Shown here piece after piece: positions 16,367-24,988 of a stretch of 64,000 nt of DNA. Position 1 is the first letter of the stretch, and every line of letters begins with the position of its first letter. Position numbers and translations under genes: made by a program. The notes under the pieces are model-generated. The model was not told the origin of the DNA and ran no database searches. It saw nothing but the letters and a program-made list of their open reading frames with translations. The stretch is from JANMEB01 sp041745295 (GTDB lineage Bacteria; Planctomycetota; Planctomycetia; Pirellulales; Pirellulaceae): NCBI GenBank assembly GCA_041745295.1, contig JBGTJE010000091.1, positions 1 through 64,000 on the forward strand, written 5' to 3'.

Positions 16367-18460
16367 TTATTGCTCTTCGTTCAGCGACCTGCTCCAGCGA
16401 AACAGATTGCGAATGTCGGTGTATCGCGATTCCGACGATGCGGCCCCAAGGATCACAATGACTCTTTCCCGATCACCGCTTGTGGCCTGCCCGACCAAGC
16501 AGGATCCGGCTCTGTCGGTGGTACCTGTCTTGATCCCACCAAAGCCATCCGTATCCAGCAATTGGTTAGTATTTTCCCACGTGACCTGGCGTTGATAACC
16601 GCCGGCTCCAGTCACCGCACAGGTAAACCGGCGCGTCCCGACGTACCGGCGAAACGTATCAATCCGCATGGCTTGAACGGACAAGGCACCCAAATCGCCC
16701 GCCGTCGAAACGTTCTTGGTGTCGGGTAGGCCGTTGGTATTGGTCCAATTCGTTCCCGCTAATCCGAGCCGTTGCGACTCGGAGTTCATGGCCTTCACAA
16801 ACGCGTGGAGTCGATCTCGGCCTGATTCACTATCCGGCGTCGTCCCGCCCGAAACGGCTGAATCGACTTGGTCCGCTGGTTGTCCATGCACGGTTGCACA
16901 GTCCGTCAACTCGGAAACTCGGTTGCCGAAGTGTTCGGCCAGCGCGACAGCCGCATCGTTACCCGACGGCAGGAGCAAACCATACATCAATTCATCGACG
17001 GTCAACGATTCTCCCGGCCTGAGTCGGGTGGACGAGCCTTCGGTCGAGCTGGCCCTTGGCGAAACGGTTACTCGTTCGCGGAGCACTTCGGGGTGTCGTT
17101 GCGCCCAGCGCAGCACCATCCAAGCCGTCATGATCTTTGTCGTCGATGCAATTTCGCGTTGGGACTGGCATTCGTGACTGGCGAGGATTTTGCCGGATTG
17201 GCCGTCCAGCACGGCCCATGCGGCCGCGGTCACAAAGGGGGCTCCCGTTTCAGGATCGGCTGGCGTTCGCGGAACGAGTTGTTCGATGGCAGATTCCGCG
17301 GAGTTCAATGGCCCAAGTCGTTCCCAAAACGCGGCATCGACAACACCCGTCGTCTCCCAACCCTGATTACCCTGAAACGTCTTGACCGCCGCCAAAGTCG
17401 CCGGCCCAAATTCGCCGTCGACGGATAGACTGGGCGAGGGATCGATCCGCGCATTGAGCGTTCGCTGCAGATCCGCGACTAGTTCACCCTGGGCGCCATT
17501 GCCCATCGGTTTGCCAGCCGCGATCGGCTCGCCGTGCGGATTGAAATGACGATAGGCCTCGTCCGCGATCTGGCCGATGAGTTGATGTGCTGCGTTGTCA
17601 TCGTCGAAACTGCGATCTTCGTTGTCGCTGGTTAGAACGGCCAACGCGATCGGTCCCGACGCGCTGTAGATGATGCCGGCTTCCGTTCGCGAGGCGGACA
17701 CTTCCCCGGATTTATGGGCCGCGCGAACCCCCTCGGGCAATCGCCGCAGGATTTTCGTCTTGTCGTCGCAAACGAGCAAGTGTTCCTTCATCGCCGCACA
17801 GGCGTCCGATCCATGCAATTCAGATCGTTCCAGCAATTCCAGCAATCGCACCATTTCCCGAGACGTCGTACTGCCAAGTCCAAACCGCTCGCTTCGCTCA
17901 GGGTCGACGGAATCGATCCGCCGGTAAACTTTCGAATTCATCCGCGTTTGCGATAGTCCTAGTCCCTCCATGTCGTCGTTCAAGTGGCGCAATCCAACTT
18001 GGTCCACGACGAGGTTGGTCGCCGTGTTATCGGAGAAAACGATCATGAGGTGAATCGCGTCCCGCAATGAGAGGTCGGTGCCAGCGGAAAAATGATCGGT
18101 GAGAATGCCGCTACCGGGAACTTTGTCGTCCTCGCGCAAAACAATCCGCTGGCCTAGTTGCAACTCGCCACGGGCTATCTTGCCATAGGCCGACACCATC
18201 AACGGCAGCTTGATAAGACTCGCCGTGGGCATGGGTCGGTCCGCCTCGAAATGAAACTCTTGGCCGTTTCCAAGATGCTTCACAGAGGCACTAACCAGGC
18301 CGGGATGTGCCGAGATCAACGGTTGTAGCCGATCGGAGAGAGTGTCTCCCCGCGCTTCGATATGCGACCGGAAGCAGCAGATCAAACAGGCAAAAATCGA
18401 GGCCGCAAGAAACGTCCTGCCTTGCGTACGCGTTTCTCGTTTCCGTATCAAGTCGGCCAT
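16367..18460 (-). CDS. Secreted fusion: beta-lactamase-like + PG-binding + D-Ala-D-Ala carboxypeptidase
   Basis: The 697-residue protein has an N-terminal hydrophobic export segment (FLAASIFACLICCF). Residues ~45-300 form a class A beta-lactamase/serine-hydrolase domain with SLIK (SxxK), SDN (IVFSDNTATN) and KSG (AHKSGE). A PG_binding_1 domain follows (~320-385, GELVADLQRTLNAR...FGPATLAAVKTFQ). Residues ~410-690 are an S11 (DacA-type) carboxypeptidase with STTK, SGN (LPSGNDAAVALAEHFG) and KTG (GGIKTGTTDRAGSC). Both serine active sites appear complete. The class A general base (Glu166 in TEM) is not clearly placed. It should act on peptidoglycan stem peptides in the periplasm. The start codon abuts the lysA stop (TAAATG), indicating coupled translation. 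Confidence 0.9.
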   Translation of the reverse strand: MADLIRKRETRTQGRTFLAASIFACLICCFRSHIEARGDTLSDRLQPLISAHPGLVSASVKHLGNGQEFHFEADRPMPTASLIKLPLMVSAYGKIARGELQLGQRIVLREDDKVPGSGILTDHFSAGTDLSLRDAIHLMIVFSDNTATNLVVDQVGLRHLNDDMEGLGLSQTRMNSKVYRRIDSVDPERSERFGLGSTTSREMVRLLELLERSELHGSDACAAMKEHLLVCDDKTKILRRLPEGVRAAHKSGEVSASRTEAGIIYSASGPIALAVLTSDNEDRSFDDDNAAHQLIGQIADEAYRHFNPHGEPIAAGKPMGNGAQGELVADLQRTLNARIDPSPSLSVDGEFGPATLAAVKTFQGNQGWETTGVVDAAFWERLGPLNSAESAIEQLVPRTPADPETGAPFVTAAAWAVLDGQSGKILASHECQSQREIASTTKIMTAWMVLRWAQRHPEVLRERVTVSPRASSTEGSSTRLRPGESLTVDELMYGLLLPSGNDAAVALAEHFGNRVSELTDCATVHGQPADQVDSAVSGGTTPDSESGRDRLHAFVKAMNSESQRLGLAGTNWTNTNGLPDTKNVSTAGDLGALSVQAMRIDTFRRYVGTRRFTCAVTGAGGYQRQVTWENTNQLLDTDGFGGIKTGTTDRAGSCLVGQATSGDRERVIVILGAASSESRYTDIRNLFRWSRSLNEEQ

Positions 18461-19948
18461 TTAATCACCCGGCAACGGAATTAACTGATCGAGCGTTTGT
18501 CGCGATCGAATGACCCGCACCTCGTCGCCTTCGATCAGCAGTTCAGCGGGCAGCGGGCGCGAGTTGTACTGGCTTGCCATCGAGAATCCATAGGCCCCGG
18601 CGTCCAGGATGACTAACAAATCGCCGGCGGCTGGCAATGGCAATTGGCGATCGGTGGCCAGGAGGTCACCTGTTTCGCAAACGTTACCAGCAATGTCGAC
18701 CGATTCCACGTTGCCAGACTTCCCGATGACTCGCACGCGATGAAATGCTCCATACATCGCGGGTCGAGCCAAAGTGTTAAAGCCCGCGTCAACGTTGACA
18801 AAAGTCCGGACGGGAGTTTGTTTGACCGAGTTGACACGGACCAGCAGGAAACCAGACGGGGCGACGAAATATCGTCCCGGCTCAATCCAAAGCTCGGGTT
18901 CATAGCCCAAGGTCTTGACGCCCGATTGCCAAACCGAACGCAGTTCGGCGGCGAGCTGCACTGGGGTCATCACCGTTTCGCCATCGTGATAGGGGACGCC
19001 TAACCCCCCTCCGAGATCGATAAACTGCAGTTTCACGTCGAGTTCAGCTTGTAACTGCTGGACAAAATTCAGCATTTTCTCCGCGGCCAGTCGATAGCTT
19101 TCGGGCACGGTAATCTGCGACCCGATATGACAATGGACGCCGCAAATTTGCAGGTTGGGAAGCTCGCGTGCTCGCGCAAATGCGGCGAGTGCCAGACCTT
19201 CGCTCAGATGAATGCCGAACTTCGATTCAGTCTTGCCGGTGTTGATCTGGTGGATCGTATCCGGATCAACCGCTGGATTGACCCGAATGGACATTCGGAC
19301 TAGGCGATTCAGGCGAGCCGCCACCTGTTGCAATTGTTCCAGTTCATCGCGCGAATCGACATTGACTACCACGCCTTCGCGAACGGCCAGGTCCAGTTCG
19401 TCCGGCGACTTGGATGAACTCGTAAAAATAATATCGGACGCGGGGACGCCGCAACGTCTGGCAAGCACAACCTCGCCGCCCGACACGACCTCGGCGCCAG
19501 CTCCTTGTGACTTCAATAATTCGACAATCGCCGGGTTCGAATTTGCTTTCAGGGCATAAAAAACTCGCACGTGGGAAAACGCATCGCGAAAGGCAGAGTC
19601 GACTGCGTGGAACTGCGATACGATGGACTGTCGGTCGTAGAGATATAAAGGGGTTCCGTATTCTTGCGCCAATCTCAGCATGGATCGGTTCACCAGCTGC
19701 TCCGCCCCGCGGTCCTCGCGCAACAATTGTAACGCCCCGGCGAGAGTACCTTGGGCGGAAACCCAAGTCGAAGTATTCACCAGCCAGCAGAAGCAGCACG
19801 CGCCCACAATCCGCGTTACGGCGTTGAAGCGACTGCCGGCAACTCTGTGACATCCCAGCAACGCACGCCGCCAGGTTACGGCTCGCTGCGTCGACTTAGT
19901 AAACGTAGCCGGTCCGCGTTGGTTTACGAGAAAGCGATTTGCGTTCAT
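18461..19948 (-). CDS. lysA: Diaminopimelate decarboxylase-like protein with N-terminal extension
   Basis: This PLP-dependent fold III (alanine racemase-like) decarboxylase is expected to convert meso-diaminopimelate to L-lysine. The core from about residue 85 contains GTPLYLYDRQSIVSQF, the PLP lysine in FYALKANSNPAI, CGVHCHIGSQI, DLGGGLGVPY, EPGRYFVAPSG, the CETGD motif and YGFSMASQYNSRPLP. Unusually, a ~65-residue extension precedes it, with a basic stretch, a hydrophobic run (IVGACCFCWLV) and a VSA-Q site resembling a long signal peptide. If it is exported, it would act on periplasmic D,L-diamino acids. A related ornithine/lysine or D-amino-acid decarboxylase is the alternative. It is directly coupled to the secreted carboxypeptidase fusion. 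No good ribosome-binding site is visible. Confidence 0.85.
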   Translation of the reverse strand: MNANRFLVNQRGPATFTKSTQRAVTWRRALLGCHRVAGSRFNAVTRIVGACCFCWLVNTSTWVSAQGTLAGALQLLREDRGAEQLVNRSMLRLAQEYGTPLYLYDRQSIVSQFHAVDSAFRDAFSHVRVFYALKANSNPAIVELLKSQGAGAEVVSGGEVVLARRCGVPASDIIFTSSSKSPDELDLAVREGVVVNVDSRDELEQLQQVAARLNRLVRMSIRVNPAVDPDTIHQINTGKTESKFGIHLSEGLALAAFARARELPNLQICGVHCHIGSQITVPESYRLAAEKMLNFVQQLQAELDVKLQFIDLGGGLGVPYHDGETVMTPVQLAAELRSVWQSGVKTLGYEPELWIEPGRYFVAPSGFLLVRVNSVKQTPVRTFVNVDAGFNTLARPAMYGAFHRVRVIGKSGNVESVDIAGNVCETGDLLATDRQLPLPAAGDLLVILDAGAYGFSMASQYNSRPLPAELLIEGDEVRVIRSRQTLDQLIPLPGD

Positions 19949-20199
19949 GAATTAAATTCTTGGCAAAGGGCCTTCGATCGTTTGAACTTGTGGACATCGC
20001 GTTGGTTGTCCACCGACGTGAAGATCACCCATTCCGGTTGGCGATCACACGCTCTGCGATTCAAGATACTGTGGCAACTGTTCGCGGAAAATCGCCCATG
20101 CACGAAATGGTGGTAACCAGTCCGATTTTGATCCGTTTGTCAAGACTTCCCAGCCATCCCGACATTCACAGCACGACGATAGTGCGTACAGACGATTGA

Positions 20200-20616
20200 T
20201 CATTTTCCCAGCCATCGTTCGATGTAGCGCATCAGGACTCCGGTTGTACCACACAGCACACATCCCCAAATCATATCGGCGATGGTCATCCGCAACGTCC
20301 ATTTGTCGAGGATGGCCAAGTTGGTCAGGTCGTAGACTCCATACAAAACCAAACCGAACAGCGCCCCCCAGCCAAACGCTTGGAGCACTGACGAACTTTC
20401 GCCCAGCAACGGTCGCACAAACAGCACGACTCCGGCGGGAATGAGCAAGTAAACGAAGATCGCCGCGCCCCACCGCGGGGCCAGGGCAGCCCCTTGGCGG
20501 CGGGCCAAGTCCCCCAATTCGGCGGCGTAAAATGATTTCATAATCACCCCCAACCAAATCAAATCGATCAGCAAAAAAATGGGGAGCAGAATCAGAAATA
20601 GTGTGATTGTTTTCAT
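20200..20616 (-). CDS. DUF2177 family membrane protein
   Basis: The 138-residue protein has four membrane segments: LFLILLPIFLLIDLIWLGVI, then YLLIPAGVVLFVRPLL, AFGWGALFGLVLYGVYDLTNLAIL and MIWGCVLCGTTGVLMRYI. The YGVYDLTNLA block is characteristic of DUF2177. The family recurs in light- and stress-induced clusters with photolyase, SDR and LitR-type regulator genes, but its activity is unknown. It lies 4 nt after the SDR-TspO gene, so it is the last gene of the dps-uvsE operon. The 251-nt gap to lysA (19949-20199) holds nothing recognisable. Confidence 0.88.
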   Translation of the reverse strand: MKTITLFLILLPIFLLIDLIWLGVIMKSFYAAELGDLARRQGAALAPRWGAAIFVYLLIPAGVVLFVRPLLGESSSVLQAFGWGALFGLVLYGVYDLTNLAILDKWTLRMTIADMIWGCVLCGTTGVLMRYIERWLGK

Positions 20617-20620
20617 CGCT

Positions 20621-22549
20621 TCAGTTCATTCTCCAAATCGCAAAATTCAACACGGCTGCGAACGACGTCCAGGCCCAATAAGGGACCATGAGCAGCGCCG
20701 CACCAGCGGATCGTCCCCAAAACGCGACGAGGGTCGCGGCAATGCTAATCCACAACAAAAGAATCTCGGCAAACGCCCAACCCGGACTGCGCAAGCCAAA
20801 AAAAATCGCCGACCACAAAACGTTCAGGGCAAGCTGCACAGCGAACAATCCCAGCGACCACCGCGCCTTTTGCCAGCCGCCGCGCCTCCATACCAACCAC
20901 GCTGCCAACGCCATCATCAAATACAAAACACTCCAAACTGGACCAAATATCCAATCCGGCGGCGTCCAATTGGGCCGAGCGATTCGTTGATACCAGTCGG
21001 CGACGGAATTCGAAGTGAGCCATCCGCCCAGGGCAGCCGCCGTAAAACAAATCGCTACAAGGCCGATCAGCCATCCTGCCTGCTTTTGCGGCGACGGCCG
21101 ATAGGATTTTTCTTCCGCGGGTTCGTGGGCTGCCGACGCAATCCCGCGCAACATGCCCGCGAAGATGATTTGATGAAACGGGCAAACTAGGTACCAATAC
21201 GCCAACCCTGTCAGGCCAACCGGATCAAACTCGGCCGTCTGACGAATTTGCGAGCCACCCGCCGTCGGTTCAACTTCGAACTCTAACCAAGCCCTGCCGG
21301 GCAAGCGCATTTCAGCAAGCAACCGCAGGCGACGATCGGGCTCAAAGACTTCGACGCGCCAACAGTCGATTGCGTCTCCCACACGAATTTGATCCGGATC
21401 TCGGCGACCTCGGCGCCAACCGATACCCCCCACCGGCAAGTCCATCGCACCGCGCAGTTTCCACAACCCGTTCGCAAAGTACCAGCCTTGCACGCCGCCA
21501 ATTCTTCGAATCGCGGCAAATGCCTGGGAAGGGGAAAGCTCGCTTGTTAGGACGCGCGAATCAATCAAGCGATTGCCAAACCGCACGCCCGCCCAGGTGG
21601 GCGGATGCCCGCTCGAAGAAACCGCGTCGGACCAGCGAGTCTCGATGAATTCGCGGTCCTCGTTGCGCAGGGCTGCGGCGATGGCCGCACGATAGCCCAC
21701 GGGTCGAATATCGAAGTCCTTTTCCGCCGTGTGATCACACACCAGCGTCGGATGCCGGATGCTATCGATCAATTTTCGTCCGACGCGCGCGTACAACGGC
21801 GTAACCATCCCCAGCCACAAACTGGACAATCGCGGTGTCAGCACGGGCACGCGAATCAGGATTCGCCGCAACCCGCGTTGCAGCGCATATTCCTTCATCA
21901 ATTCGCTGTAAGAAACTTGGTCGGCTCCACCTATTTCGTACAAGCGCGGCTCGTTGCCAGGCAAGTCCAACGCGGCGATCAAATAGTGCAATAAGTCGTC
22001 GATCGCGATCGGCTGCGCGGGAACGTCCACCCATCGCGGCGTGATCATGAGGGGGAGCTTTTCGACCAGGGCGCGAATCATTTCGAAGGACAAACTGCCC
22101 GAGCCGATCACGATCGAAGCCCGGAATTCGGTGACCGGCACGCCCGTCGATCCCAATAGCTTCCCAACCTCCTGGCGGCTGCGCAGGTGGGGGGATAAGG
22201 ACTCGCTTTCGTCCCCCAGTCCACCGAGGTAAATGATCCGCTGAACACCCGCTGCTCGGGCGGCTTCGGCAAAGTTCTCCGCCGCACGGCGATCGGCTCC
22301 CTCAAAATCCCCCGTCGCACCCATCGAATGAACGAAATAATAGGCTGCATTAATCCCGACCATCGCCGCCCGAAGTGAGTCCATATCCATCACATCGCCG
22401 CGCACGATCTCCACTTTGTCGGATTTGACAGACACAAATTCCGGTCGTCGAGCCAAGCAACGAACCGCCTCCGGTCGATTGAGTAAGAGTCGCAATAGGC
22501 GACCGCCGACGTAGCCACTGGCTCCTGTTAGTAGAATTTGGTTGGACAT
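20621..22549 (-). CDS. SDR (NmrA-like)-DUF2867-TspO fusion protein
   Basis: The 642-residue protein has three parts. Residues 1-~300 are an atypical short-chain dehydrogenase with ILLTGASGYVGGRLLRLL and an IIYLGGLGDE strand. Residues ~300-470 form a DUF2867 domain (SRPBCC-like), with PSQAFAAIRRIGGVQGWYFANGLWKLRG. Residues ~490-642 are a TspO/MBR domain of about five helices with the typical RPNWTPPDWIFGPVWSVLYLMMALA and ALNVLWSAIFFG. TspO binds porphyrins and takes part in photo-oxidative stress responses. SDR-DUF2867 proteins and TspO are commonly encoded side by side in light-response clusters; here they are one polypeptide. It lies downstream of the SRPBCC gene. Confidence 0.9.
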   Translation of the reverse strand: MSNQILLTGASGYVGGRLLRLLLNRPEAVRCLARRPEFVSVKSDKVEIVRGDVMDMDSLRAAMVGINAAYYFVHSMGATGDFEGADRRAAENFAEAARAAGVQRIIYLGGLGDESESLSPHLRSRQEVGKLLGSTGVPVTEFRASIVIGSGSLSFEMIRALVEKLPLMITPRWVDVPAQPIAIDDLLHYLIAALDLPGNEPRLYEIGGADQVSYSELMKEYALQRGLRRILIRVPVLTPRLSSLWLGMVTPLYARVGRKLIDSIRHPTLVCDHTAEKDFDIRPVGYRAAIAAALRNEDREFIETRWSDAVSSSGHPPTWAGVRFGNRLIDSRVLTSELSPSQAFAAIRRIGGVQGWYFANGLWKLRGAMDLPVGGIGWRRGRRDPDQIRVGDAIDCWRVEVFEPDRRLRLLAEMRLPGRAWLEFEVEPTAGGSQIRQTAEFDPVGLTGLAYWYLVCPFHQIIFAGMLRGIASAAHEPAEEKSYRPSPQKQAGWLIGLVAICFTAAALGGWLTSNSVADWYQRIARPNWTPPDWIFGPVWSVLYLMMALAAWLVWRRGGWQKARWSLGLFAVQLALNVLWSAIFFGLRSPGWAFAEILLLWISIAATLVAFWGRSAGAALLMVPYWAWTSFAAVLNFAIWRMN

Positions 22550-22679
22550 CTATTGAATTTGGTTTCTGAAATAACTCTGCGTTCGAAGTGAAGCCGCTTT
22601 AACAAGAGCCGAGCTCTTTGCCAGCTGCCTCACTTGGTTCGGGAATCCCTCCATCGATCGCGCCAATCCGCGTGCACCA

Positions 22680-23201
22680 TTATCGATCGACCACAAAAAG
22701 TTCGCGCAGTTTTGCTTGGCGATAGGCAAAGATCTTACGGATGTCGCGGCGCACAAAAATGGCTTCGATCGTTCGCCCGCCCCACACCGAATAATCCACG
22801 ACGTCCCCACAAAGTGTCCCACCGTCAACGTCTTCAAAGCGGTGTTCGTGGTGCCAGTGCCGATAGGGGCCACGCGTTTGCACGTCGACAAAACGAAATG
22901 GAGGCTCCCAGACTTCGATTTGACTTTGCCAACGTAGCGGAAGCCCGTGCAGCCGCAATCGGTAGTCGATCGTAATCCCTTTCTGGATTTGGATCGGCGG
23001 TGGGCTGAGCACTTTGAAGTTAAGAAAAGCGGGCGTGAGGGTTTCCAATTGAAATGCATCCGAAAAAAACGCGAACACCCGGTCGCGCGGTTGTGGCAGC
23101 CATTGGGCGCTCTCCAAGCGATAGCCGCGATTGCGCGGCAAACGACTGAATTGCATTCCAGAGTGACTTGGGTTGCGTCGCTGTCCAGTTTTTGCGTCCA
23201 T
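22680..23201 (-). CDS. SRPBCC-family (START-like) protein
   Basis: The 173-residue cytoplasmic protein has the ligand-cavity fold pattern: SRLPRNRGYRLESAQWLPQPRDRVFAFFSDAFQLETLTPAFLNFKV near the start and VSPPPIQIQKG followed by TIDYRLRLHGLPLRW, ending near FAYRQAKLRELF. Such proteins bind lipids or other hydrophobic ligands. This branch is often found next to SDR-DUF2867 genes, as here. The longer overlapping frame 22550-23269 is a shadow with no protein-like features. It lies 6 nt downstream of uvsE. Confidence 0.85.
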   Translation of the reverse strand: MDAKTGQRRNPSHSGMQFSRLPRNRGYRLESAQWLPQPRDRVFAFFSDAFQLETLTPAFLNFKVLSPPPIQIQKGITIDYRLRLHGLPLRWQSQIEVWEPPFRFVDVQTRGPYRHWHHEHRFEDVDGGTLCGDVVDYSVWGGRTIEAIFVRRDIRKIFAYRQAKLRELFVVDR

Positions 23202-23207
23202 CGAAGG

Positions 23208-24260
23208 TTACCGCCGTGTTTTGTCGTCGTCTGCCCTGAGGTGTACTGGGACTGGGGCAGGTCGAGCATGGGCGACGAAGTTTAGCTGCCGTTGTAAACG
23301 GGCGACGGCCAGCTCTTTGGCCTTAGCCTCGACCTCGACGGTAACGGCGAGCGGTTTCCAAACTTCTGGAAAGTCCTTCGCATCGATGTAATCGTGATGG
23401 CGACGGGGCAGAGAGCCGGACCAACCATTCAATGGGCTCGACAAATGAAATAGCGGTTCGCGGTCCCACGTCGTTAGGGCGGCGCTCGTTGCTTGCTCGA
23501 TCGTCAAATCATCCGGCATGCAACGATGATGATGGACGTCATAGACCAGTGGCAGCCCCTCCGCGCGGCAGAGTGGAAGCAGATCGGACGGTGTGAAAAT
23601 CTTGTCGTCGTTCTCCAACGTCAGGCGCGAGCGAGCGGCTGGCGAGAGACGCTGTAAGTTGCGGGCAAATGCCACCAGGGCTGTCGGTTTATCGCCGTAA
23701 GCGCCGCCAGCGTGAATGTTGATCACATCGGCGTGAGTCCATTGGGCGACTTCCGCGTGATACTCCAAATCTTGGATCGATTTGGCCACCACGTCGGCGC
23801 GGGGCGAATTGAGCACAACAAACTGATCCGGATGAAATACCGTGCGGATAATGTGCTCGACCGCGAACCGGCCGCATTCCTTGAAAGTCTGGACAATAAT
23901 TTTCGCATTGGGCAAGTCCTCGATGGAGTATCCGATCAGCGGATGCGTCTTGATGGGGAGAATGCTGCTGCCGATGCGAAAACAGCCGATCTCGTGGGCG
24001 GCACAAAACTGCAACGATTCGAGTAGCGCCTCGGCGTTGGCCAAACAAAGCTTCGATAGCTTGGACAAGCGTTCCGCCGTCGAAAGGCGCATGAGATTTG
24101 TTGCAGTCGTAGTCCGAAATCGGATTGGCTGGTTAGCAAATTGGCAGCAAAGCCCCCAGCGGATCCGCGGCGCGGAATTCGAGCGCCTGCGGCTTGTGGC
24201 ATTCATCGGCGTCGAGTCAGATCGCCGGTTCGGGCGACGTATTATTTTGGTTCTTGCCAT
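23208..24260 (-). CDS. uvsE: UV DNA damage endonuclease UvsE
   Basis: This 350-residue TIM-barrel endonuclease nicks 5' of UV photoproducts, an alternative to nucleotide excision. Motifs are WGLCCQFANQPIRFRTTTATN, IGCFRIGSSILPIKTHP, HPDQFVVLNSP, VINIHAGGAYGDK, LTLENDDK (metal Glu), LVYDVHHHRC and HHDYIDAKDFPEVW, covering the metal-binding residues. The first ~30 residues are basic and probably disordered. It begins 2 nt after the dps stop, so DNA shielding and UV repair are co-transcribed. No photolyase gene is present in the window. Confidence 0.93.
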   Translation of the reverse strand: MARTKIIRRPNRRSDSTPMNATSRRRSNSAPRIRWGLCCQFANQPIRFRTTTATNLMRLSTAERLSKLSKLCLANAEALLESLQFCAAHEIGCFRIGSSILPIKTHPLIGYSIEDLPNAKIIVQTFKECGRFAVEHIIRTVFHPDQFVVLNSPRADVVAKSIQDLEYHAEVAQWTHADVINIHAGGAYGDKPTALVAFARNLQRLSPAARSRLTLENDDKIFTPSDLLPLCRAEGLPLVYDVHHHRCMPDDLTIEQATSAALTTWDREPLFHLSSPLNGWSGSLPRRHHDYIDAKDFPEVWKPLAVTVEVEAKAKELAVARLQRQLNFVAHARPAPVPVHLRADDDKTRR

Positions 24261-24262
24261 TG

Positions 24263-24754
24263 TTAGGCCTGCAGGTGGCTTTCCAAAAACCAGAGCGACT
24301 TGTCCAACCCGCGCGAGAGTTCGGTGAACAGGTCCGCGGTGCCTGCATCACCAAGCTGGGTCGCCAAGTCGATGGCCGATCGACAAGTCGTTGCCAGTGC
24401 CGCGTATCGCATGACCAGTGCTTCCAGATGTTGCGTGCCTGTCATTGCATCGCTCGGAAACTCAGGCAGGCGCGAACCAGCCGCGGACAATCGGGCCGTT
24501 CCCAATGCGATGCCGCCCAGTGCGGTGGCCCGCTCGGCGATCATATCGATATCGTCGACCAATTGCCCCGCGAGCTTATCAAACAGCTCGTGTAACATAA
24601 AAAAATTCTGACCCTTGACGTTCCAATGGGCCTGTTTGGTCTGGCTATAAAGATCAAACGTGTCGGCTAGATGCTGATTGAGTAGCGCCACGATTTTTTG
24701 GCGCGATTGGGAGTCGAGATCGTTTGGGGTCGAGAACAGTCGGGAATCGTTCAT
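24263..24754 (-). CDS. dps: Dps-family DNA-protecting ferritin
   Basis: The 163-residue four-helix protein forms dodecamers that store iron using H2O2 and protect DNA. The inter-subunit ferroxidase residues are visible: QAHWNVKGQNFFMLHELFD (His and Asp) and VDDIDMIAERATALGG (Asp/Glu). The frame runs up to 24844, but an AAAGGA ribosome-binding site precedes the ATG at 24754 and the family length fits. It is the first gene of the dps-uvsE-SRPBCC-SDR/TspO-DUF2177 run, a set with an oxidative and light-stress theme. Confidence 0.94.
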   Translation of the reverse strand: MNDSRLFSTPNDLDSQSRQKIVALLNQHLADTFDLYSQTKQAHWNVKGQNFFMLHELFDKLAGQLVDDIDMIAERATALGGIALGTARLSAAGSRLPEFPSDAMTGTQHLEALVMRYAALATTCRSAIDLATQLGDAGTADLFTELSRGLDKSLWFLESHLQA

Positions 24755-24939
24755 TTCAAGATATCCTTTCGATTCGAGCCTTAGCTGAGGTGGAATAACC
24801 GAGCAACGTGCTGCGAGTTCCGCAGGCGATATACGTTGTTTCATCCAGTTGCGTAGTTGTTTTCATGGCTCAGGTTTAGTTTCTCAAATTTGGATCCCGG
24901 TGTCGGCGATCTGTTCAAGTCCACGCGGACCAAGTTAGC

Positions 24940-24966
24940 CACGGCTGGCGAGGGTCGCCAGCCGTG
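24940..24966. terminator. Strong 12-bp hairpin after the fasciclin gene
   Basis: A perfect 12-bp stem (24940-24951 with 24955-24966) closes on a GGG loop, 22 nt after the fasciclin stop and upstream of dps. There is no T-run on either strand, so it could terminate poorly or be a palindromic intergenic repeat. It separates the fasciclin and dps transcription units. Confidence 0.5.
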
Positions 24967-24988
24967 ACCTAGAGGCTCTCCTGACAAA

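Noticed and set aside
22550..23269. 239-codon minus-strand frame covering the SRPBCC gene
   Set aside because: The shorter frame 22680-23201 has the START-like signature; the longer one is Cys/Arg-rich without homology.
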